Origin: an uncultured Campylobacter sp.
Lineage (GTDB): Bacteria > Campylobacterota > Campylobacteria > Campylobacterales > Campylobacteraceae
Direction of reading: 5' to 3'
Assembly (NCBI RefSeq): GCF_937997595.1
Contig: NZ_CALKTS010000309.1
Coordinates: 1-9,217 of the forward strand
DNA length: 9,217 nt
Part shown: positions 1 to 6,521 of the stretch, one piece after another
Numbering within the stretch: position 1 is the first letter of the stretch
Layout: every line of letters begins with the position of its first letter
Notes under the pieces: model-generated
The model's database searches: none
What the model was told of the DNA's origin: nothing
Seen by the model: only the letters and a program-made list of their open reading frames with translations
Position numbers and translations under genes: made by a program

Positions 1-97
1 TGCCGGCGGCGTTTTCCATTAAAATTTGCTCGCTAAGTCCAAATTTTGCGCTTGCTCGCGCATCGAGTTCTGCGGTGCTAAAGAAAATTTTTTTCAA
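1..97 (-). CDS. nnr: NAD(P)H-hydrate epimerase / YjeF-family protein (Nnr), N-terminal fragment
   Basis: Only the first 32 codons are visible; the gene runs off the left edge. Read from a TTG start at 97-95, the protein begins with Lys-Lys-Ile and contains FGLSEQILMENAAG at about residues 19-32. The LMENAA segment is typical of the start of YjeF_N domains, which epimerise damaged NAD(P)HX; in many bacteria this domain is fused to an ADP/ATP-dependent dehydratase that completes the repair. The TTG start is supported by a strong AAGGAG six bases upstream and by its overlap with the comM stop (TTG and TGA share two bases), which suggests coupled translation. It is the last visible gene of the minus-strand operon. 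Whether the dehydratase domain is present cannot be seen. The identification rests on a short stretch, so it is likely but not certain. Confidence 0.75.
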   Translation of the reverse strand, partial: MKKIFFSTAELDARASAKFGLSEQILMENAAG

Positions 98-1611
98 ATT
101 TCGCTCCTTATGCGAAAGCTAAGAGCCTCCAAAATATGCGCTTTGGCGATGACTTCGGCGCCTGCTAGATCGGCGATAGTGCGGGCAAGCTTTAGCGTCT
201 TATTTACGCCGCGCTGCGAAAGATCGTAGCGGGTAATCGCCGTTTGCAAAACCTCTCGCGCAGCGCTTTCGCAGACGCAAAATTTTTCGGTCTCCTCGTC
301 GCGCAGCTTTGCGTTTAGCTCGCTCTGTCCGCGAGCCTTTTGTGCGCGAAACGCCAGTAGCACCGCATCCGCCATCTCCTCGCTACAAACGTCGCTTCTG
401 TCGTCTGCGCCGGTCTCATCCATCGCGACGTATATGTCGATGCGATCGAGCAGCGGCGCAGAGATCGTGTTTTTGTAGCGCCTGATGTCATTTAGCGAGC
501 AGGTGCAGGTGAGGTTTTTGGAGAATAGATTTCCGCACGGGCAGGGATTTTGCGCCGCTACGAAGATAAATTTCGTTTGGTATTCGACCTTGGAATTTAC
601 GCGCGAAATCAAAATTCTATTATCCTCCAGCGGCTCGCGCAGGCTCTCTAAAATTTGCTTGCCGAAGTGCGGTAGCTCGTCGAAAAACAGCTCGCCGCCG
701 TTTGCAAGCGCGACCTCGCCGATCTTTGCGCCGCTACTGCCGCCGCCGAAAATGGAGCTGCGCGTGCTGGTGTGGTGCGGTGAGCGGAAGGGGCGCAGCG
801 CGCTAAAATCGACGTCTTTGTTATTTAGCGACTCGTAGGCGCACGAGAGTAGCACTTCGCCCAGGCTCTGCGGCGGCAGAATTCTGGCTATCCGCTTGGC
901 GCACATGCTTTTGCCGCAGCCCGGGCTGCCCTCAAAGAGGATGTTATGCATGCCGCACGCAGCGATCAGGCTCGCGCGCTTGGCGCGCTTTTGCCCTTTA
1001 ACGTCTTTGAAATTTAGCGAAAAATCGCGGTTGGGGACGTAAATTTGCCCGTCAATCTCCACGACGTTTTTAAAAAGCGGATGGGTTTCTCGCATGAGTC
1101 TGCTTGCGGCGAATTCCTCGTCTAAAAAAAATTTGACCGCATCGTTTAGGCTATCCACCGCATAAACGTCGTAGTTTGGGATCGTGCAGGCCTTTAGAGC
1201 GATACTTTGCGGCACTAAAATTTTAGCGCGCTTCACCTTCGTGCTTAAAAAAAGCAGGATCGAAAAGAGGCTCGCCGTGCTCTTTAAGCTGCCGTCTAAA
1301 CCGAGCTCGCCGAAGACGAAGAAATCGCCGTCGATGCGCTCTTTTTGCAGCGCGATTAGAAGCGCGATCGCAAGATCGAAGTGCGAGCCGTTTTTGGGCG
1401 TGTCGGAGGGGGAGAGATTTATGATGATTTTGGATGCGGGAAATTTAAAATTTAGGCTCACAAGCGCGGCTTTTACGCGGCTTTCGCTCTCTTTTATCGT
1501 AGCGCCCGCAAGGCCAACGATATTAAATCCTGGCAGCCCCCGCACGAATGTCGATTCAACCTCTACGGGGATCAGAGCATCCGTGAAGGCAGCGCATTTT
1601 AGGGATTTCAT
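94..1611 (-). CDS. comM: YifB/ComM family AAA+ ATPase (Mg-chelatase-like branch-migration helicase)
   Basis: 505 residues, the usual full length for the YifB/ComM family. The N-terminal ChlI-like domain (about 1-185) carries the family signature around GLPGFNIVGL (25-34) and the NLSPSDTPKNG segment (65-75). The AAA+ core follows: Walker A GSPGCGKS at 228-235, the family motif RPFRSPHHTST at 273-283, Walker B ELFFDEL at 307-313, a sensor region with NPCPCG at 355-360, and SAPLLDRIDI at 384-393. Cysteines 357, 359, 369 and 371 form two CxC pairs that could bind a metal. The C-terminal helical domain covers about 400-505. In Vibrio, ComM is a hexameric helicase that extends strand invasion during natural transformation, and a similar cytoplasmic role is inferred here because many Campylobacter are naturally competent. 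The ATG overlaps the def stop (ATGA) and has only a weak ribosome site, so translation is probably coupled to def. Confidence 0.95.
   Translation of the reverse strand: MKSLKCAAFTDALIPVEVESTFVRGLPGFNIVGLAGATIKESESRVKAALVSLNFKFPASKIIINLSPSDTPKNGSHFDLAIALLIALQKERIDGDFFVFGELGLDGSLKSTASLFSILLFLSTKVKRAKILVPQSIALKACTIPNYDVYAVDSLNDAVKFFLDEEFAASRLMRETHPLFKNVVEIDGQIYVPNRDFSLNFKDVKGQKRAKRASLIAACGMHNILFEGSPGCGKSMCAKRIARILPPQSLGEVLLSCAYESLNNKDVDFSALRPFRSPHHTSTRSSIFGGGSSGAKIGEVALANGGELFFDELPHFGKQILESLREPLEDNRILISRVNSKVEYQTKFIFVAAQNPCPCGNLFSKNLTCTCSLNDIRRYKNTISAPLLDRIDIYVAMDETGADDRSDVCSEEMADAVLLAFRAQKARGQSELNAKLRDEETEKFCVCESAAREVLQTAITRYDLSQRGVNKTLKLARTIADLAGAEVIAKAHILEALSFRIRSEI
104..109 (-). promoter_or_regulatory. 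Ribosome binding site for nnr (decides a TTG start)
   Basis: The minus strand reads AAGGAG here, six bases before the TTG codon at 97-95 and inside the last codons of comM. It is the strongest Shine-Dalgarno sequence I see within the operon, and it supports TTG as the start because no ATG or GTG is equally well placed. Confidence 0.7.
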
Positions 1612-2126
1612 TTCGATTTTTCTTTTAGGCTTTTTTTGAATTCTTTATCAAATTTTTTGCGTTTGTTGTATCCGATGCGCTCGATGAAAAGATGTCCGTC
1701 GAGGTGATCCATCTCGTGCTGGATACAGACGGCTAGCAGCTCGCTAGCGTCCATTTGCTGGGTATTGCCGGCGCGGTCTTGAAACTGCACCGTAATAAAC
1801 TCGGCGCGCGTAACGTCCTCATAAAAACCTGGCACCGAGAGGCAGCCCTCCTGGTAAACGACCTCGCCTTCCTTTTTTAGAATTTGCGGATTGATGATCT
1901 CGATGAGGTCCTTTTTGTCTTGGATTTTTTCCTCATTGGCTAAATTTATAATCAAAGCGCGCACGGGCTTGCCTACCTGGATGGCGGCAAGGCCTATGCC
2001 GTTTTTTGCGATCATCGTCTCATACATATCATCCAAAAGCTCGCCCAGCGCCGCGTCGAATTTCACGACCTCGGTCGATCTTTGATAAAGCTTTTTATTC
2101 GGATAGGTAAGGACGTCCAGGATCAT
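1608..2126 (-). CDS. def: Peptide deformylase
   Basis: 172 residues, normal for bacterial peptide deformylase, which removes the formyl group from the initiator methionine of nascent chains. All three family motifs are intact: motif I GIGLAAIQ at 43-50, motif II EGCLS at 93-97, and motif III QHEMDH at 136-141. Cys95, His137 and His141 are the expected metal ligands and Glu138 the catalytic base. The C-terminal tail (about 153-172) is very lysine-rich, which would suit binding at the ribosome exit, though that is inference. The ATG directly follows the clpP stop codon (TAG then ATG, no gap), the upstream Shine-Dalgarno is weak, and the stop overlaps the comM start, so the gene sits in the middle of a translationally coupled chain. 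Confidence 0.98.
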   Translation of the reverse strand: MILDVLTYPNKKLYQRSTEVVKFDAALGELLDDMYETMIAKNGIGLAAIQVGKPVRALIINLANEEKIQDKKDLIEIINPQILKKEGEVVYQEGCLSVPGFYEDVTRAEFITVQFQDRAGNTQQMDASELLAVCIQHEMDHLDGHLFIERIGYNKRKKFDKEFKKSLKEKSK

Positions 2127-2711
2127 CTATTTAAAGCTCTTTTGAAGTACTTGATCGATCAGTCCGTATTGCACGGCATCCTCGGCGCTCATAAAAAAGT
2201 CGCGATCGGTGTCCTTTTCGACCTGCGCAAGATCTTTGCCGGAATTTTGCGAAAGGATGCCATTTAGAATTTCTTTCATTCGTAAAATTTCTTTGGCTTG
2301 GATCTCGATGTCGGTAGCCTGACCCTGCGCGCCGCCAAGTGGCTGGTGGATCATTATGCGCGAGTTTGGAAGCGCGTAGCGTTTGCCTTTGGCTCCGCAG
2401 CTTAGCAAAAATGCCCCCATCGACGCCGCTTGACCGATACAGATCGTGCTTACGTCGGGTTTGATGTAATTCATCGTGTCATAAATGCTAAATCCGCTCG
2501 TAACTACGCCGCCCGGGGAATTGATGTATAGATAGATATCCTTATCCGGATCCTCCGCCTCCAAAAACAGAAGCTGCGCGACGATCGAGCTTGCCACCGC
2601 GTCGTCGATCTCGCCGCTAAGCATTACGATACGGTCTTTTAGCAGCCTTGAGTAGATGTCGTAGCTGCGCTCTCCGCGACTAGTTTGTTCGATAACGTAA
2701 GGAATCACCAT
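2127..2711 (-). CDS. clpP: ATP-dependent Clp protease proteolytic subunit ClpP
   Basis: 194 residues, matching the housekeeping ClpP family. The Ser-His-Asp triad is present at the classical positions: Ser97 in GQAASMGA, His122 in MIHQP and Asp171 in DRDFF. INSPGG at 63-68 is the conserved segment that shapes the active site. The N-terminal axial loop region (IEQTSRGERSYDIYSRLL, 7-24) is typical and would contact the Clp ATPase partner. The protein forms a barrel of two seven-member rings in the cytoplasm and degrades substrates unfolded by ClpX or ClpA; neither ATPase is in this window. The ATG abuts the tig stop exactly, and an AAGGG sequence a few bases upstream inside tig can act as its ribosome site. 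The tig-clpP pairing is widespread in bacteria. No anomalies seen. Confidence 0.98.
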   Translation of the reverse strand: MVIPYVIEQTSRGERSYDIYSRLLKDRIVMLSGEIDDAVASSIVAQLLFLEAEDPDKDIYLYINSPGGVVTSGFSIYDTMNYIKPDVSTICIGQAASMGAFLLSCGAKGKRYALPNSRIMIHQPLGGAQGQATDIEIQAKEILRMKEILNGILSQNSGKDLAQVEKDTDRDFFMSAEDAVQYGLIDQVLQKSFK

Positions 2712-4025
2712 CTATTCGCCCTTCTCTTCTTTTTTGCCCTGCTTTGAGAAAATATCGTTAAATAGCTTTTCCTCTATAAGTGCCATTTTAACGGCCGGCA
2801 GCATGCCGTTGTTGCGGTATCTATTTAGATGCTCCTTCGGATCGGCGCCGTATGTGTAGGCCTCCATATAGACCGCCTGAACGAGCTCCTGATCGCTCAC
2901 GTCGATCTTGCGTTTTTTGGCTAGCTCGTCGATTAGGAATGTCAGTTTGACGCTGTTTTCGGCAGCCTTTCTAAACTCTTCGCGCTTTTTATCCAGGGCG
3001 TCTTTGTTGTTTTTAAATTCCTCGATCTGCTCTTTTGAAAAGCCGCTCCAGGCGTTGTTAAACTGTAAATTTATCTCCTGCTCGACGATCGCTTTTGGAA
3101 GCGCGAAGTTAAATTTCTCGGCGAGCGCGTCGGCAAATTTAGGCTTTAGATCCTCATTTATCAGCTTTTGAAGCTTATCGTTTTTGATGCGCTCTTTGAT
3201 GCGCGCTTCAAATTTCTCCTTGCTCGGTTCCGCTTCTCCCGGAAGCGCTTGCTTTAGCTCCTCCTCGCCGAGCTCTTTGGCGGGTTTTTTAGCTTGAATT
3301 TCATGAAGCTTGACTTTAAAGATCGCGTCCTTGCCGGCTAAGCTTTTCGCGCCGTAATTTTCGGGAAATTTAACCGCTACGTCGCGCTCCTCGCCCACTC
3401 TAAGTCCGATCATTCCGTCCTCAAAGCCCGGGATGAATTGATTTGAGCCGATCTGAAGGACGTAGTCCTGCGCCTTGCCGCCATCGAATGGCTTGCCGTC
3501 TACGAAGCCTTCGAAATCAAATTTTGCAAAATCGTCTTTGGCTAGAATTTTTTTGTTGGTTTTAGAAAGCGGCGCGATCATCTGCAAAAATTCCGCTACT
3601 TTCTCGTCGATCTCTTTTTGAGTAACGCGCGGGCTGCTAAATTTAGGGATCAGCTCCTCGTATCCCTCGACGTTAACCTCGGGCCTGAAAGAAATTTCGA
3701 TCTCCACGTCGATGTCGCCTTCTTTTTCGTCAAATTTAGAAAAGACCGGCTCGGATAAAATTTCATCTTGTTTTTTCTTTAAAATTTTAAGAGACTCATC
3801 GATCATATCTTTAAGAAGTTCCTGCTTTGCATCGCCCTCAAGCTGTTTGCCGTATCGCTTCAAAACCACTGCGGTAGGCACTTTGCCCTGTCTGAATCCG
3901 TCGATTCTTAGCTGCTTGGAGGCCTTTTTGGCTAGCTCTTCTACTTTGGCTGCGATCTGCTTTGCTTCGATCTTGCTCGCAGCTACCGCATTCGCGGCGT
4001 CTTTCATTTTTGCTTTTACTTCCAT
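2712..4025 (-). CDS. tig: Trigger factor, ribosome-associated chaperone and peptidyl-prolyl isomerase
   Basis: 437 residues, the family's normal length. The N-terminal ribosome-binding domain (about 1-125) contains GFRQGKVP at 43-50, the signature that docks on ribosomal protein L23. An FKBP-like PPIase domain follows (about 150-245), including IGSNQFIPGFEDGMIG at 192-207. The rest (about 250-437) is a lysine/glutamate-rich helical domain that forms the chaperone arms; it ends in a charged tail rich in Lys and Glu. The protein cradles nascent chains leaving the ribosome. The ATG is chosen because it begins MEVKAK, which matches the usual epsilonproteobacterial start, and has AAAGGA five bases upstream. 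It is the first gene of the operon, and its stop abuts the clpP start. The first three operon products all act on newly made or damaged protein. Confidence 0.97.
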   Translation of the reverse strand: MEVKAKMKDAANAVAASKIEAKQIAAKVEELAKKASKQLRIDGFRQGKVPTAVVLKRYGKQLEGDAKQELLKDMIDESLKILKKKQDEILSEPVFSKFDEKEGDIDVEIEISFRPEVNVEGYEELIPKFSSPRVTQKEIDEKVAEFLQMIAPLSKTNKKILAKDDFAKFDFEGFVDGKPFDGGKAQDYVLQIGSNQFIPGFEDGMIGLRVGEERDVAVKFPENYGAKSLAGKDAIFKVKLHEIQAKKPAKELGEEELKQALPGEAEPSKEKFEARIKERIKNDKLQKLINEDLKPKFADALAEKFNFALPKAIVEQEINLQFNNAWSGFSKEQIEEFKNNKDALDKKREEFRKAAENSVKLTFLIDELAKKRKIDVSDQELVQAVYMEAYTYGADPKEHLNRYRNNGMLPAVKMALIEEKLFNDIFSKQGKKEEKGE

Positions 4026-4030
4026 AAAAT

Positions 4031-4036
4031 TCCTTT
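4031..4036 (-). promoter_or_regulatory. Ribosome binding site of tig
   Basis: The minus strand reads AAAGGA five bases before the tig ATG at 4025. The same AAAGGA sequence precedes folE, nifS and nifU in this window, so it looks like the organism's common Shine-Dalgarno form. Confidence 0.7.
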
Positions 4037-4058
4037 AGAAAATTTAAAAATAGCTCGT

Positions 4059-4085
4059 AATATATCAAAAAATTTCTTATTTAAA
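4059..4085 (-). promoter_or_regulatory. Predicted sigma-70 promoter of the tig-clpP-def-comM-nnr operon
   Basis: On the minus strand the -10 hexamer is TATATT (4064-4059). One base upstream of it is TTTTTTG (4072-4066), and further upstream is TTTAAATAAG (4085-4076). This arrangement, a T-run ending in G, one base, then a TATAAT-like box and little classical -35, is the published pattern for Campylobacter housekeeping promoters. Transcription would start near 4052, giving a leader of about 27 bases before the tig ATG. No operator is obvious in it. Confidence 0.65.
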
Positions 4086-4096
4086 GTATAAATTCC

Positions 4097-4123
4097 TAAA
4101 ATTTGCCGAGCCTAAGCGGCTCG
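4097..4123 (-). terminator. Second hairpin downstream of the siderophore receptor gene
   Basis: CGAGCC at 4107-4112 and GGCTCG at 4118-4123 form a perfect six-base stem around a five-base loop. On the minus strand the stem is followed by GCAAATTTT, a mediocre terminator tail. On the plus strand it is followed by AGGCTTTT, so either direction is possible. It lies between the stronger hairpin at 4153-4175 and the tig promoter and may be a back-up terminator that shields tig from read-through. Confidence 0.5.
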
Positions 4124-4138
4124 AGGCTTTTAAATTTT

Positions 4139-4175
4139 AAAATTTTTAAAAGCCCGCCTTGAAATTTAAAGCGGG
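4139..4175 (-). terminator. Rho-independent terminator of the siderophore receptor gene
   Basis: On the minus strand CCCGCTTT (4175-4168) pairs with AAGGCGGG (4160-4153) in an eight-base stem with one G-T wobble and a seven-base loop AAATTTC. The stem is followed directly by CTTTT and more A/T bases. It begins seven bases after the receptor stop codon. In the opposite direction the stem is followed by ACTAA with no T-run, so it is specific to the receptor transcript. Confidence 0.75.
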
Positions 4176-4182
4176 ACTAAGG

Positions 4183-6333
4183 CTAAAATTTTACCGATAC
4201 GTTAAACATAAACTGCCGCGCGTAGCCCATCTGAATAGGTATCACGCTCGTGGTTGTGCCGGTTGAGGATGAGGTATAGTATTTTTTGTCGGTCAAATTT
4301 TTGACATTGAACGAAAAATTCGTATTATAGCCCGAAATTTTAGTATCGTAGCTCACGAAGGCGTCATAAACTACGGCGTGAGGCAGCTTAAACGTCGTTC
4401 CTGCGGGCACGTTCGGTAGGTTCGTGCGCATATAGTAGGTGTACCACGAACCGAAGTATCGCGCGCCGCCGCCCAGCCTAAGCCCCTTTGCGCCTAGATG
4501 CGCGAAATCGTAGTTGGCAAATAGGCTTGCTTGGTGCTTTGGCGTCGCTTCCAGCGGTTTGCCGATTAGCACCGCAAAAGCGCCGTCGTCCTCGCGCACC
4601 CTCGTTTTGGTGTATGCGTAGCTCGCCGACATGCTAAGTCCCTGCGTCACGCGCCCGTTTATATCGAGCTCAAATCCTCGCGAACGAGCCTTGCCGATCG
4701 TCTCACTTATATTATTTACCGTTCGCAGGATGTTTCTTTTATCGATATTAAACACCGCCGCACCCGCAGTGACTCGATCGTTTTGAAATTTAGTGCCGAG
4801 CTCCACGGATTTGCCTTCCTCCGGCTTTAGATCGCCGCCTATCGCCTCGCCTATGGACATCTGCGGCGTGAAGCTTTGCGCGTAGTTAGTATATACCGAC
4901 CACTGCGGGCTCAACAGGTACAAAAGCCCGCCCTGATAGGTCGTAGCGGCCTTTTTCTGATCGGTACTGTTCGGCCCTTGCCAGCTTTGTTTGGCTACTT
5001 GATCGTAAAATTCCCTACGCACGCCCAAAGAAAGTATCAACTCGTCGGTTAAATTTATATTATCTTGGGTGTAAAGCCCGATCGTTCTTAGCTTTTGATA
5101 TTGTATTTTTGGCTCTCTATCGTTCGTTAAGACGGCGCCCGAAGCGGTCTGTCCGGTAAGCATATTGATGCGCCCTGCGGTGCCTTTTAGCGCGCCCGGG
5201 CGGTATCTGTAGTAGTTTTTGTAATCCGTGCCGAAAAGGACATCGTGCTTAAGCGGGCCCGTTTCAAATTTGCCGTTTAGCGTGACGCTTGCTGCGTGCG
5301 TGCGGTGTATGAAATTATCGTAGTAGTTATACGATCGCGTCGTGCCGGTAAGGCCTTGGGGCGTGAATGGATTGTTCGGACGGACGTAGCCGTATTCGTG
5401 CTTGCTGCGCGAGAAAGCGTAAGCGCCTTTTAATATCCAATCCTCGTTAAATTCTTTCTCAAAGCCGAAATCAACCGTATCGAGCTTGCTTTGTAGTTTA
5501 TTTACCGGCTCGTCGAAGCGGACTTTGCCGCTGCCGTAAATTTTACCCGTACTCGGCACCAAAAATGCGCCGCGATCCACCGGATCGGTAGAGCGGCTAT
5601 GGGTGTAGCCTAAGCTTATCGAATAATCGTCTCCTTGATACGCAAGCGACGGCGCAAAGAGCGTGTTTTTTATACCGCCGAAATTTCGCCAATAATCCTT
5701 CGCGTAGTAATCGAATATAAATCTATACGCAAAGCCGCTATCTGCGATCGGTCCTGTAGTATCAAATCCCGCGTCCCAATAGTTGCGATTGCCCAGCCCG
5801 CCCCAAATTTCATTTATAAACTCATACTGCGGCTTTTTAGTTACCATGTTTATGACGCCGCCTGGTTGCTGCGCACCGTAGAGCATACTTGCGGGCCCTT
5901 TTAGAACCTCGACGGATTGAATAGTTTTATTGTAGTTGTGCATCACGGCGCCCGGTACGCCGTTGCGCATAATCGAGCCGTCGCGACCCTCGCCGAAGCC
6001 ACGCTTGATGATCGCATCGAAAATATTTCCCGTCGTATTTGCATAGCTTATGCCGCTTACGTTTTGTAGCGATTCCGCTAAGGTTTCTGGCTTTTTGTCC
6101 TTTAGATGCTGCTGCGTTACGACATTTACGGTTTGCGGAATTTCTAAAATTCTCTTAGTCGTCTTGCCGATCTCACTGCGTACGGCGCGGTAACCGTCGT
6201 CGTTATTCGCCCATTCTACGACCTCGATATCGCCTAGGTTTTCGCCCGAGGCGGAGCTTGCCGCGGCGTTTTGTTCGGCGCAAGCAAAGGAAAAAAGCGC
6301 CAAAGTCGCGCCAAAACTCATCTTAAATTTCAT
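4183..6333 (-). CDS. TonB-dependent siderophore receptor (outer membrane)
   Basis: 716 residues, the usual size for FhuA/FoxA-type receptors. A signal peptide (about 1-19, cleavage likely after Ala-Cys-Ala) directs export. A candidate TonB box lies around DIEVVEW (35-41). The plug domain (about 55-168) carries LEIPQTVNVVTQQ (63-75), LAESLQNVSGI (85-95), KRGFGEGRDGSIMRNGVPG (110-128) and VEVLKGPASMLYGAQQPGG (141-159). The rest is a 22-strand-type barrel with LKPEEGKSVELGTKF and TPKHQASLFANYDF, typical of siderophore receptors. It ends in Phe, as outer-membrane barrels do. It would import a ferric siderophore into the periplasm using TonB-ExbB-ExbD energy; the ligand cannot be told from sequence, though the closest familiar relatives take hydroxamates. 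AAGGAG precedes the ATG by seven bases. It is monocistronic, with its own promoter, probable Fur site and terminators. No ABC transporter or TonB gene is adjacent. Confidence 0.93.
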   Translation of the reverse strand: MKFKMSFGATLALFSFACAEQNAAASSASGENLGDIEVVEWANNDDGYRAVRSEIGKTTKRILEIPQTVNVVTQQHLKDKKPETLAESLQNVSGISYANTTGNIFDAIIKRGFGEGRDGSIMRNGVPGAVMHNYNKTIQSVEVLKGPASMLYGAQQPGGVINMVTKKPQYEFINEIWGGLGNRNYWDAGFDTTGPIADSGFAYRFIFDYYAKDYWRNFGGIKNTLFAPSLAYQGDDYSISLGYTHSRSTDPVDRGAFLVPSTGKIYGSGKVRFDEPVNKLQSKLDTVDFGFEKEFNEDWILKGAYAFSRSKHEYGYVRPNNPFTPQGLTGTTRSYNYYDNFIHRTHAASVTLNGKFETGPLKHDVLFGTDYKNYYRYRPGALKGTAGRINMLTGQTASGAVLTNDREPKIQYQKLRTIGLYTQDNINLTDELILSLGVRREFYDQVAKQSWQGPNSTDQKKAATTYQGGLLYLLSPQWSVYTNYAQSFTPQMSIGEAIGGDLKPEEGKSVELGTKFQNDRVTAGAAVFNIDKRNILRTVNNISETIGKARSRGFELDINGRVTQGLSMSASYAYTKTRVREDDGAFAVLIGKPLEATPKHQASLFANYDFAHLGAKGLRLGGGARYFGSWYTYYMRTNLPNVPAGTTFKLPHAVVYDAFVSYDTKISGYNTNFSFNVKNLTDKKYYTSSSTGTTTSVIPIQMGYARQFMFNVSVKF

Positions 6334-6340
6334 TACCGAA

Positions 6341-6346
6341 CTCCTT
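6341..6346 (-). promoter_or_regulatory. Ribosome binding site of the siderophore receptor
   Basis: The minus strand reads AAGGAG, seven bases before the ATG at 6333. It supports that ATG, which begins a normal signal peptide. Confidence 0.7.
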
Positions 6347-6372
6347 GTAGATAAAGCTTATCAAAACGATGG

Positions 6373-6398
6373 ATTTTAAACAAAAATTTCTTAAATTT
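6373..6398 (-). promoter_or_regulatory. Predicted promoter of the siderophore receptor
   Basis: On the minus strand TAAAAT (6378-6373) is a -10 candidate. It is preceded by TTTTTG (6386-6381) and a TTTAAG-like segment near 6396-6391, again the Campylobacter pattern. Transcription would start near 6366, about 32 bases before the ATG. An alternative -10, TAATAT preceded by TGA, overlaps the candidate Fur site upstream. I cannot decide between them, but a Fur protein bound just upstream could block either. Confidence 0.45.
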
Positions 6399-6400
6399 AA

Positions 6401-6430
6401 ATATATTATCATTAACATAATGAGATTGAT
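6401..6430. promoter_or_regulatory. Probable Fur-type iron operator in the receptor-folE gap
   Basis: The stretch contains a perfect inverted repeat, TCATTA-ACA-TAATGA (6409-6423), and on the minus strand a full TGATAAT half-site (6411-6405). A further TTGATAA lies just beyond. These overlapping NATWAT-like hexamers fit Fur boxes (consensus built on GATAAT and ATTATC repeats), although no single register matches the 19-base consensus fully. Its place immediately upstream of a siderophore receptor promoter is what Fur control of iron uptake predicts. Fur binding is inferred, not shown. Confidence 0.55.
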
Positions 6431-6454
6431 AAAATTTCGCGTGGAATTTTAAAA

Positions 6455-6471
6455 TTTATCAGCGTTATAAA
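6455..6471 (+). promoter_or_regulatory. Predicted -10 region of folE with an overlapping dyad
   Basis: TATAAA at 6466-6471 is a good -10 candidate for folE and would place the transcript start near 6478. The same bases form the right arm of an imperfect dyad, TTTAT (6455-6459) and ATAAA (6467-6471), which could be an operator or chance in AT-rich DNA. The upstream -35 region is not distinctive. Confidence 0.4.
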
Positions 6472-6505
6472 AGGCGTTTTTGAGTAATATCGCGCATCGA
6501 TCTTT

Positions 6506-6511
6506 AAAGGA
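6506..6511 (+). promoter_or_regulatory. Ribosome binding site that favours the ATG start of folE
   Basis: AAAGGA lies ten bases before ATG 6522. The spacing is a little long but acceptable. The alternative TTG at 6480 has no comparable purine-rich sequence in front of it, so the ATG is preferred. Confidence 0.55.
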
Positions 6512-6521
6512 ATTGCTAAAA

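Noticed and set aside
1184..1639. Open frame of 151 codons on the plus strand
   Set aside because: It lies opposite comM, has no recognisable domain, and its composition is that of a complement of coding DNA.
3838..4068. Minus-strand open frame of 76 codons starting upstream of tig
   Set aside because: It overlaps the tig start in another frame; tig shows family motifs and has the ribosome site, while this frame has neither.
6262..6333. Lipoprotein signal on the receptor because of Cys18
   Set aside because: The residues before Cys18 (Ser-Phe-Ala) do not fit a lipobox; an ordinary signal peptidase I site after Ala-Cys-Ala is more likely.
6480..6521. TTG at 6480 as the folE start
   Set aside because: It would add 14 residues not expected for the family, lacks a Shine-Dalgarno, and begins at the predicted transcript start.
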